From: Aphis gossypii
Lineage: Eukaryota > Arthropoda > Insecta > Hemiptera > Aphididae
Reading direction: 5' to 3'
Length of the DNA: 64,000 nucleotides
Assembly (NCBI RefSeq): GCF_020184175.1
Contig: NC_065531.1
Span: 63,566,806-63,630,805 of the forward strand
Within the stretch, counting starts at the first letter, position 1; every line of letters starts with the position of its first letter. The notes beneath the pieces were generated by a model. The model was not told the DNA's origin. It was given only the letters and a program-made list of their open reading frames with translations, and did not search any database. Shown one piece after another: positions 28,301-39,700 of this stretch. A program made the translations under genes and the position numbers.

Positions 28301-29288
28301 TTAAATTATTTTTTCAACGAAAACAATTATAGGTACATGAATATCGTAAATTTTAAAAACAATATAATAATATTATGGTACATAGACATTTTAACATTAC
28401 ATATGGCTAAGATACTTAATAACTAAAGTTGTCAATATTCTATACATGACTTTTTGAAATTGTTTAAACACTCTATATACTGTATAATATTATATGTGCA
28501 AAGTATATAATATACAACTATAATTATTATTATATTAAACCATACAATCTTAATTATTATTAATTATATTGACTAATTAACTTTTCACGACATGCTTCGC
28601 TTAACGAAAACATACTCTCTAATATCTACATGTCTTATATTATATATATATATATATATATATTATATGTGTACAAGAATGGGCATTACAAATTAAATTA
28701 CTTTTAACTAAGTTTTATAAAGAGTTACATTTTTTTAAATGTATCTTCTAATTTAACGAGTTTAAATTTATCCCGTGATATGTGGTTAATAGTTACTAAA
28801 CATTTAATTAACTGTATAGTCATGTTAAGATAATCTCATTCATAATAGGTATGAACATTTAAAATAATATGTTTTATTTTGTGTAAGTTACAGTTTTTAC
28901 GTATAAAAAACAAAAATTGTTATGTACATTGTACGTATATAATAATATTTACAGTACTCCTATATTTAAATATGGACCAAATAAACTTTAATTTATACGA
29001 ATAAATACAAGTTATTACAACATTTTATGGAAAATTCCATTGTAACACAAACAAATTAATTTAAAATAATTCGATTGAATAACACCTTCAGATAATTGAT
29101 TACTCAGCCGAAATTTAAACAAGCGAAAGCGAATAGCGATCGTTTGAAAATGTAATCTATAAATAATTCATATAACTTCTATAAGTATAGAATTTATCAT
29201 TTAATGACGGCTTCTCTTTCTGTTAATGAATTATTATGTGTATTAAATCGTGTTTTTCTTTGTGTATAATATGGTTTTATCAATCGAA
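25324..29288. other. Intergenic AT-rich sequence downstream of LGR1
   Basis: No supported gene. CpG-containing patches at 25640-25700 and 26080-26290 are unique sequence without a credible frame. A 90-codon minus frame at 26572-26300 is Ile- and Tyr-rich and has no domain. A TA microsatellite is listed separately. Confidence 0.55.
28641..28663. repeat. TA microsatellite
   Basis: Uninterrupted alternating TA run of 23 bases in otherwise featureless AT-rich sequence. Confidence 0.9.
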
Positions 29289-29294
29289 TTTATT
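29289..29294 (-). terminator. Candidate polyadenylation signal AATAAA
   Basis: First exact AATAAA on the minus strand after the LGR1 stop codon. AATAAA is frequent by chance in DNA this AT-rich, so this is only the nearest plausible signal. Confidence 0.35.
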
Positions 29295-29300
29295 TTGCAT

Positions 29301-29339
29301 AGGTTTTAAACCTAATGGATTTTTAATCCATTCTAGGTT
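29301..29339. other. Hairpin cluster in the LGR1 3' region
   Basis: AACCTA-ATGGATT (29309-29321) pairs with AATCCAT-TC-TAGGTT (29325-29339), giving a 13-bp stem with a 2-nt bulge and a 3-nt loop. AGGTTT at 29301-29306 can instead pair with AAACCT at 29308-29313, so two alternative stems compete for the same AACCT segment. It would lie in the mRNA just upstream of the candidate polyadenylation signal. Confidence 0.6.
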
Positions 29340-29505
29340 ACTCAAGTTATACTGTTCTTCCTATTAAAATCGTAAAAATTACGAGTTAAAAATAAATCAA
29401 ATTAACTTTTAAGTTACATATTTATCTCTACTTGATGTATACCTAATAAGTTGAAACAAGTTAAAAAAGGAATTAATAGTTAATTCGCCTAGCCTCGTAT
29501 ATCGT

Positions 29506-29523
29506 TATATATATATATATATA
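29506..29523. repeat. TA microsatellite near the LGR1 3' end
   Basis: Alternating TA run of 18 bases about 300 bases beyond the LGR1 stop, so probably in the 3' UTR. Confidence 0.85.
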
Positions 29524-29827
29524 AATATTAGGTATACTTACCTAAACTTAAATCCACCACTCGCAGCTGGGTCAAAAAAGGGGAATTGTTTTTTTTTTTT
29601 TTTACAAAAGCCAGTGGTTTTATAATGATAGGTTATAATATCATAATATCATCTCATTAGTAAAACACACGATGGACGAAACTCGTGCAAAAGATCTGCA
29701 GGTGCGCCCGAGTGACGTCGGCGATTACGAAATCGTTGTCATCCTAACGTTTTGGCGAAAACGCATTATATCCGCTTTTGGCTTTGGCGATGGCTCCGGA
29801 TCGATGCGGCCGATCGTCTGAAACGCG

Positions 29828-30761
29828 TTACTCGCCGCACCCGTCACGCGATCTCTGCCGCAGTTGCACCGAAATGACCGACACGGAATCTTCGTCGTCG
29901 TCGTCGCCGCCGCCGTCGTGCAGAGGCATCAGTTCCAAGTTCTGTTGCAGTGGCGTCATCAGCGACGACGGCTGCTGCACCGGCGACGGCGTGTGCGGCG
30001 GCGAGTGCGCCCGGCGCGCCGCGTACTCGGCTGCGTTGCAGTTGAGCTGCTCCTGGAGCGGCGTCAGCGACCCGGGCCGGCACGCGACCACCGAGTCGAC
30101 GGACGTGACGGTGGTCATCACCGAACCGCGGTGATGGTTACCCCCTCCGCCCCCGCCGCCGCTCTGTCCCGCGTCGTCGTACCCGCCGCCCCCGCCTCCG
30201 CCGCACTCGTCGCCCCCGCCGCCGCCTCCGCCGCAGCCGCCGCCCCCGCCCCCGTAGCCCCGGCGGTCCCGGTGCCGCTGCGCGTCGTTGCAGTGGGCCT
30301 TGCGGCGCCCGCACGGCACCGGGCCCGTCCCCTTGTACTCGTCCGCCCGGCGGCTGCACACGCCGAACCGGCTGAGCAACACGAACAGGTCGCGGCGGTA
30401 CTGTTGCGTGAGCAGCGCGTACAGGTACGGGTTCGCGCACGAGTTCAGCGGGTAGAAGAACACCAGCAGGATCTTGGTCTTGGGCACGTCGATGAGCGGG
30501 TAACCGGCGAGCGCGGTCAGCCCGAAGAACGCCACGGGCGCCCAGCACGCGAAGTCGGTGAACACCAGCAGGGCCATGCGCTTGGCCACCGTCATGTCGG
30601 ACCGGGCCACCGACGCCACCGCTTCCCGGCCGCCCCTGATGGACGCGTACATTTTGGCGTAACACGCGCATATCAACACGAACGCCATGCCGTTGAACGT
30701 CAGCAGGGAGAACAAGTAAACCTTGTCGGCGAACGTCGAGTTATCCATGGGCAAGCAAATG
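29828..30761 (-). CDS. LGR1: LGR1 terminal exon, TM5-TM7 and cytoplasmic tail
   Basis: Nine hundred and thirty-four bases from acceptor TTTTTTTCAG to a TAA stop. It opens with ICLPMDNSTF (loop-2 Cys at 401). TM5 (about 413-436) follows, then the third intracellular loop, TM6 (VAKRMALLVFTDF), a short loop (PLIDVPKTK) and TM7 (YPLNSCANPYLYALL). The tail of about 175 residues starts RRDLFVLLSRFGVC and carries a Gly-rich block (three runs of 6-7 or more Gly separated by Cys, Asp and Glu) and a later Asp-rich block (GGGDDDDED). The exon is much more GC- and CpG-rich than the rest of the window. This leaves long stop-free antisense frames that are not genes. Confidence 0.97.
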
Positions 30762-33700
30762 CTGAAAAAAACGCGACGATAATAAATAATATTATTATTA
30801 CGGTCGTTACGCGGTAGGCGCTTCTTAAGTAGGTAGGTAACAGTTTAAAATTGAAAAACTTGACTCGAAAAACGACGATCGTCATAGGCTACGCGTAAGA
30901 TGGTTTCGTGATAAATATAGCCGACAGAGGAAAAGGGAACATATTATTATTATATTTCTATAGGACAATAATTTGGTTCTCGTTTGGTGCGAGGGAAACA
31001 ACTCTTATAATATGTTTACTGCAGGAGTGCAATGTAAGAAAATTAACCTCGTTTATCAAAAGTTTTCTGAAACAGTTTAAATTAGCAGCAGCTTGTCTTC
31101 GATTTGAAATAGAAAGTAGATTTTAAGCTTTTTGATAGTAGTCGCGAGGAGAGAAAACCACTTTGAGGATATATAATGCAAAACTTAGAAATTTACGTTG
31201 ATCTCTTTTCGACATTCGAGTGTTACTCTGTCGTTGATGGCGGATAGTTCTCAATTGACAGAACCATATTCAATTATATAGGCTATCTAATGAATACAGA
31301 GAGTTTTTGATGAAGAACATATACAATTAAATTAAATTCGGAGAACATTCGTTGGATAAATTTTATTCATGCCAATATTGTTATCAATATTAAAATTAAA
31401 TTATAAACTATAACGTATATATAGTAGCTAAATTCATAACATTAATTTGAAAGCATCATTAGTAATAATTATAGCTTATTAAAAGACATAATTAAAATAA
31501 CAATTTTTAATTCTTATATTTATCAAATGAATAATAGTGCTTTGTGCATAAAAATATGATGGTCGTTAATTAGTAATAAATTGTTAACTTATCAAAGTAC
31601 ATAAGCTCATTTATCCACTCTCTTATTATATATAGGTTCGCTTAGTATACTATTTCGTATGGACGGGTATTACCTTTAATTTAACATAATTTTACACCAC
31701 GTTAATCCTTTTTATATACTATAAACAAATTTAAGGAATGTCATATTTATTGAAATTTATAATTATTTCTTAATATTATAGATATTATCTTCATATCTAA
31801 ATAACTAATTATCGGTTAATTGTAGATATTATTGTCTATTAGCCTGATTCAAAGATAGGTCATTATTAGTTTATACGTAGGAAAGTGCAACTGCAGCAGA
31901 TAGTATACTACCAATATATTTAAGGTATAATTAATATTCAATGTAAAAATGTCTGAAAATAGGTACGTATGTAGTGAAAAAGTCAGAGGAATATACTACA
32001 GATAAATAAAAAATTTATTGAGTTATATCTAAAGCTGTATAGTAGTGCCTTCTGTAAGCTAATTTTATTTAAATTCAAATATTTATTTTCGTATAAAATA
32101 ATTACAAGAAACGCCTTCATGTTATTGAAGCTTTCAACGATCTTGACTCTCATACGACATAATATAAAAATAATTTTATATTAATAAAAGGCATTGTATT
32201 TGTGTTATAAGCGATTTACAACTAAGTTTATAATACTTATATACTTCTGGAATTCGGTACGTAGGTTTAAGTAATCATATTATAGCTAAGAATGTGCATC
32301 TCAAAGCCAAATTTTTAAATTTTACATTTTAAAGAGGGACTCCCACAGGGATTTGTAGTTTCATAAAAAAAACGTATATTTTTTGTTTTTATATGGTTGT
32401 CATTTGACACAGAATAAAATAGTTATTATAATTGGATATATAAACCTTTTGATATTTCACGTTTGGTTAAGACCACCCAAATTAATGTGTTAAAAATATG
32501 TGTAGTTTACATTTAACAGGGTTAATTTACTGGCATTATTTAATTTGTCATGGATAATGCTGCGTAGGATCATCTATTATAATAAATATATCTATTATAC
32601 AAAGTCAAAGGTATAAACCGGATGACCCTTATGTAAATTCACAATTTTTGGCTAATTTTCATAAAATTGTCTTCAATAAATTCAGTAAGATGCACAGTGA
32701 CACATAATATTTACCTTTTATTGTTTACTTTTTACTTTTTAACACATTTAAAAATTAAATATATAGTTGACTCACTAAAAAATATAATTTAAAAAATTAT
32801 ATTTTGTTGCTATAATAATATAGGTACAGAAAATAAAATAAGTAGTTAAGTATGATTAATTTGATATAATTTTAGACCTATATTTTATATTTTATAACCC
32901 AAATAACGTGTTCAAAACCTGTGTGGTTTATATTTAACGGAATCTAAAAAGGAATAAACCTACTGGCATTTAATTTGTCACTTGAAATGTCGATTTATAT
33001 CATAGTAGAAAGTTACTGTCTCCAAATTCTCAAGTACTTAATTTTTTTTCAAGGAGAACGGCATACCAGAGATCACTATTATCTTTAGAGGGGAGTACTT
33101 TAGATCGTTCGCGAGATATCTGGGGTTAAAACGCTTGTCTTTGCAGATGGTTTTTAGACGTTTGGTTTTTCTCGAATTTCTAAAAAATACCATGGGAAAA
33201 ACTTACTCATGTGTCGGGTGAAATCGGAATCAAAGATTCTGTAAGCTAGATAATGGTGCATATTACACCCTTTTGGAGTGTACGAAACAATAATATGCAA
33301 ATTCGACCTTAATAACCACTGAGCGCTTTTATTCATCGGTTATATGTTATATACGTCGCCGCCGCCGCTTACTCGGCGTCACCATAGCTATAATATTATT
33401 ATTTTACGTTGTCGTAAGTGTAAGTTGGCACTTTGTGAAAAACTAATTATATAAAATTTAATGTTTGTTTTATTTGGAAATCGATTAAAAATTAACAGCG
33501 TTTTGAACTTATACAATATTTAATAACGTTATGTTCCACACCAGCAGTGTAGTAAAAATTAGAAAACGTTAAAAACCAATTACTTTCGTCAGTTAAGTAA
33601 GTACTGGCTAAAAACTAAATATATATAAATTAAAAAATTATTAATGAAACTATAACTTAACGTGATTTTATCAAAAAATACGCATTTCAGTTTTACCCTA

Positions 33701-36700
33701 ACACCCCATATAATAATGTATTTATACTTATAGATATTCGATTGCGTCATCGTTTTTCGAAAAAAATTGACGTGACTTGCAAGTCGCAATCATCGTTACA
33801 CTTGAGCATGTCCAACCATCGTATAATGAATCGCGTCATTTTTATTCGTTCTGGAAAGCGTACTTAAGACGCACAAAGCCCATTAAAATAAATTTAATTC
33901 GACACAAAAAGAGATGATTTTTATTTTAAATAATACGTTTACGTTTACATTATTTTGAAATAATAAGACAAAAATCGCCCTTTAGCTGGCAATTATAAGA
34001 AACAAAAAAGACATTTTTATGATTTGTTAGTTTGAAACGGTACCTACGTGAAATATCAAAATTTGGCAATCGTAGTCGATTCGATTTACCACGTTGGGAT
34101 CAAAATAAACGAGTAGGTAGTCTGTGTGTGCTAAAATTTTTCTCGTTAAAAATGTCGGCCAAGATGATAACTATTAACAATTTTAGCGATATACGGACGT
34201 GGTCCGAGATATATTTTTCTCTCGAGATTTTATTCGTCGTAAATCGAATCCCCTCAGCCTTGGATTTATGTTCATATTTGGCTTGTGGGTAGTAAAAAAA
34301 CACACACATATGAAATAATATATCAAATATCACAATACAACAGGGTTGTGTATATTAGCAATTCTAATGGAATGAAATCGTTTGCTATTGTCAGAATAGG
34401 TTTCTGTGGAAAAAAACAATCATCCCATAGCTTATAAATTCGTAAAGGTATAAATTATATTGACATATAATATTAAAATCCCATGATTATTATATTTTTA
34501 GCACATTTAATAGAATATTATAGTAGAGGACAAACAATTTTTGAAATACTTTAATTTCCATCTTATTTTAAAGAAAAAGGAGAATATACAGTACATAGGT
34601 AGTACTGTAGTTTGTACGAGTATTGATTATTAAAAAATACTAAAATAAATTGAAAATGATTCCTACTCTTGAAAGTATAGGTGTGTTATTTTAATGAGAT
34701 GACTAATTTATTGTTCGATACTTTATGAAATGGAAGGTGCATCTCACAATATAATATATTAGTATAATAATCGTCATACTGCATATATATTTGTAATTGA
34801 TAAAAACACTTAAAATTGAAAAAAAAATACTAATGTTTTTTAAAGTTAAACGATTTTTTCAGTTATTTTAATTAAAGTGGAGGCATATATCTATGGTGAA
34901 CTGATTAATATAAATAAATATATATATATATAGAACCTAAGACCTAATCTTATTTTAAATACTTAAAGTGGTCGTATAAAATAATGAATGTTTTGAACTA
35001 TACATCAGGCTGTGTACCTGTCTAAAATGTATATATTATGTTAGGATATAAAATCAAACGAAAAGCTTCCACAACAACAATTTGAGATACAAGTACACTT
35101 TTGACGATTATTTTATACATATTATTAGAAATTATGATTTATTATGAAGTATATAAGTTGAAACAAAGTTTTTATATATTTTCAAATTGTATAACAAAAT
35201 ATTATAGAGCTATGTGTTTTTACTTGGGTTTACTACCAAGTTGAACAATCCGTTTTCGAAATAATATAATTTTATCTATAAAAAATAAAAATAAGGTAAA
35301 ATATAAATATTTTTATTATGGTTTGTTTTTTAGATTCGATTTCTAGAAACTATTGATTTTATAATATTTATATTTCTTTATCGGAATATAATCCTGAGAA
35401 AATATTTAAAAAATATTTAATGCACATTACAATTTTTACAAAATTTTATAGAAAGTAATATAATTATTATTTGGTGATTTATTTTATAAAATATAAAATG
35501 ATGTAAATTTTTTTAACAATTAACTTTAATTTGTAATTAACAAATTAAAATTAAAATTTCATAAAGGTACGTTTTTCGTGTAAAAGAATTATTGCGAAAA
35601 AATTTTTTGCCATGTAAAAAAAAAAAACTATGTATTTTCAAATTATATCAACATTATCTAAGAAATGTACAACATAATATCTCTTTATACATTTCAAATA
35701 GTCGAATTTGTGAAACAGCCTTACAGCATACTTGTTCTCATCTATTTTTTGATTCATAAAAGAAGGCATTTTTCATAATTTATTATTCAATAAACTTGCC
35801 ACTTGGTATACGGCTTAACCATTCTCAATGTCCCATCTAGGTGTATCTACGGTTGAGTTTTTATCTCACCTGGTCTTCGAGTAACCGCTGGTGCCCATCA
35901 GTGGCAACGCACCCATAACCAGCGAGAACAGCCAACCGACAGCCATTATGTTGACGGAAGCGCCGAGCTTGAGCCGACGATTCAGGTGTATGGCGTAAGT
36001 GATAGTGTACCAACGTTCACCGGTGATAATCATCAACGTAAACACGGACAGCATGCACGAAAACACTGTCAGGAAACCAGCGACTTTGCAACCAATACCT
36101 GTATAATTATAAATTACACAGTTACCGCAGAGTTGAAGACTTGAGGTTATGATTTATGATATAAAAAAAAAAAAAAACAACGGAGGGTTTTTTGTGTGAT
36201 TTCTTTACGTTTAATCGCAAGTAACTAAGTACCTATCGTGAGTATTTATGACATGAATTACTTATACATTATTATAGTAACTTAGTACTGTCCTTTTTAT
36301 ACTTAAGATCGTATTATAAATTATATTACCATGTATCTAATTTTATTGGTTAAGCGATCTACCAATTAATTAACTTAAGTATTAATATATATTATTGTGT
36401 GTATATATAACTATTAAATTACGAATATGACTGTATGACAGCAAATAGTTATTATAGTTTCGCTGGGTTTTATTCGATTGAAAGCAATCGACGAGAAAAA
36501 TATTATTATATTTACTACCACGCGTTGGTACATTGTCTGGTTCAATATATTATTACTCCAAGTACATACCATAAATCTTATTTCGTTTAATCTTCTATAT
36601 TATTAGTCTATAATAAAAAAACAACTAGAAATTCAAGAATACGAGTGAATCGAAATTATATTATTTATTTCACATACGTACAATTTTTGTAAATTCACTT

Positions 36701-39700
36701 CGGCGTTACCGTACATATATATATTTGTTTTATATTATTGTCCAATCACTACTATATTATAAGTATATACATAGACTCGTAATACTTTTCATAGTACAAC
36801 CAATATTTCAGTAGGTACAAAAAATCGTAATGATCGCAGACTCATAACGTTTGTCCGAACTATGTACTTGTTTATCGACCTACCGTTGACCTTTCAATTA
36901 GTAGTTAATTGTAACCTTGTAGAATAATACTATTTTTTTTTATCCTGAACATGTTGCACAAAATATATATATTATAAATATTGATTTAAAACGAGTAAAC
37001 CAAAATTTGTTTCCTATTTTGTGTCAGAATCACAAAGAACTGCGTGGTGAACTTTGATGTGATCTTTTTTCCTCATAAAAAAAGTCAATTACTAAAAATA
37101 ATTAAATTTTGTTTTCAAACATCACACGGAATACTGATGGTATCTTCTATGGCTATACACAATTATCTGAACAGCTATATCGGTTGGCACATAATTAACT
37201 TATGTTAAATACCATATGTTAAAAAGAATTACAGAAAATTAAAATAAATTGTAGAATTATAGTTATACTAGAGATAACATACGTGTGAAAACTTAAAAAT
37301 AAAAAATAAGTACATGACTTCAATAGTTAAGTAATAATTATTCTATAAAATGCTATATATGCTAGTAATATAAATTATAATGAGAATTAATAAGAACCTA
37401 TAAATTTAAATTATATAATATTTTGCACAGGCAATTAATTAAAGTTAATAATTCATATTGATTATATATTAGTTGTAATAATGATGACACATAGTATTTT
37501 ATTTAAAAAGTTATATTTATTTAATTTTATTAATTTTAATACTATTTTTATTGATGTAGGTGGTAAAAAAATATGAAATAATGTAATATAACAACAATTA
37601 ATTTGTAAAAAGAAACAAATAGAATGGCACGATTGGCACAAATGATATAAGTTATGTCTAGTTAATTTGAAAACAATTTATAATGTTCACTCGCATGAAA
37701 TGTATGAAACAGATAGTTTTTAGATAAATAAATCTATTTAACAATAATCTAACCTGCAGTTATACATTGATAATAATAATATAATATTATGTTTATTAAA
37801 ATTAACAATCGAAACATAATAACAGATATCAACTCATTTTTACATACTTGAACGTATAATCGAATTTAGCGGTAATCAAAAAAAAAAAAAAAACCATTAA
37901 ACAATCTAACTGTCATAACTTTAAATACTTATGAATTATACACCAAGGATTTAATTACTTCTAAGTCTTCTGAAATTTTTCTTTTTTTAGTTGAATTTCA
38001 ATACTTCGGTGCTAAAGTGAAGCCCTTCTATAGCCCAAACCATAGGAATGTGGGAAATTAAATGTGTTCGCTATTGAGAGTTAGTTTCCTATTAAGAGGT
38101 GTCAAACAATACATATTATAACCTATAATTGAGTACATACTACATATATATTTTATGTGCAGACTATTTTCCACGTATATCTTTTATATACGCACAAAGT
38201 ACGGCGTCCGCTTATGTAGTAGCTATGTGCAGAGCACAACGACGCGACGGTGTACGATAAGGCACCGAGTTGTGCTATAAAGTGGCATTTATGGCGTTTA
38301 GTTATTGCCGTTTTAAAGGACGAGGACGAATTTAACGTTTTTAATGTCCTTTTACACAACTAAACGTCCTATATTGTATAAACCGTCGTTATCAATGTTA
38401 ATAACCCGAACAACTGCATTGTGTATAAGTATAATATTGTATTGTACCTTGGTGGTGATTTAGCTGACTAGTTAAACTGGGAAATTGATTTTTTTTTTTT
38501 AATTTATATAAATGGATACAATTCAACTAATAAAAAAAGATAGTAAATTTTTTAATAAGAAATTGTATGATGAATAACACTCAAATGAAATATTATAGTA
38601 TTGGATAAAAGCGTGACCGAATGGTTTCAGTATTCAATGTTTTCATTGTATTATATTAATATGCTCGTACTATATTATTTACTGTATAGACACTATTATA
38701 ATTACATGAACTTTTTTAGGGTTTCGAGTTGAGGATTTTAAAGAGTTTTTTATACGTATACATAGAGAATATACGCGATATTGTCACAAACAACTGTCAT
38801 GCAGACAGTAAGTGGTATGAATGTATTGAACTTTGGAAATTTGCAATATAAAATAGCAACAAGTATATATACCTATATTAAACATACGCAAACTAATAAA
38901 TATCGTGACAATCATCGTCACCCATTTAATATGCGATGAGTTTTGTTTTTTAATTTAAAGCAATGACGTATAAAATAAATGTATAATTGTATGATGTACA
39001 CCAGAGGCGGCCAAACGATCGGCAGTGGACAATTTTAAAGTCGATCATATAAAAATATATTATTAGTCAATATCATTGAACCAGAATACCGAGCTACATT
39101 TTCCGATGACCATTTAGAGTAGTGTCTTAGTTTTGCAGTCAGTAACTATTTTTCAGATTATAATTAACTTTCCTATAATATGCAATGTCAAATATTATTT
39201 AAAATTACAGAATTTTTAAATTTTATTTTGAAAGTCTAATACAAAATCAAATAACAATAAAACATAAAACCGATATGTCATACCCATAAAAATATTATCC
39301 TCTAGTTTTTGTAATAAGTGATTTTTCTCAAATTACTAAAAAATAATAAAAAGAAAACGATTTTAGGTAAAAGAGTTTTATCTATGCTGCGCGTGGGTAT
39401 GAGATAGAAAACAAATATTGCTCTGGCATCCTTTTAACGTGTGTTAATTATTAATTAATTTATAATTAGATTTTAAAAATTAATTGTAAAATACATTTTA
39501 ATTCTATTATTTATACAAATATGTTTTTTAATAATTATAGGTCAAAGATACTTAATAATAAAAATAAAAAATTATCGAAGTCACGGTATTCAAAGAAAAA
39601 ATATGTTTTTAGTAGATCTCTATCAAAAATAGTTTAACCACTTCTCGTGTATACAATCAAATCGTTTTCGATTACACTATTCCACCTTGTTTTTGTACAG

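Larger units (their letters stand above)
29289..29827 (-). other. LGR1 probable 3' UTR
   Basis: Sequence downstream of the TAA stop. It includes a poly-T/poly-A tract near 29590-29604, a TA microsatellite at 29506-29523, an ATTAAA at 29327-29322 and the first canonical AATAAA on the minus strand at 29294-29289, 534 bases after the stop. The true cleavage site cannot be determined by eye. Confidence 0.45.
30762..35869 (-). other. LGR1: LGR1 intron between TM4 and TM5 exons
   Basis: A 5108-bp intron with GT at 35869-35868 and AG at 30763-30762, splitting a Ser codon (phase 2) in extracellular loop 2. It contains the direct repeat pair and the repeat fragment listed separately. No nested gene was recognised. 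Confidence 0.9.

Noticed and set aside
29864..30817. 317-codon plus-strand frame and other long frames overlapping the LGR1 terminal exon (29778-30134 plus, 29844-30083 and 30138-30671 minus)
   Set aside because: They are Ala-, Arg-, Val- and Pro-rich shadows of the GC-rich exon. The minus frame with TM5-TM7 is the real one.
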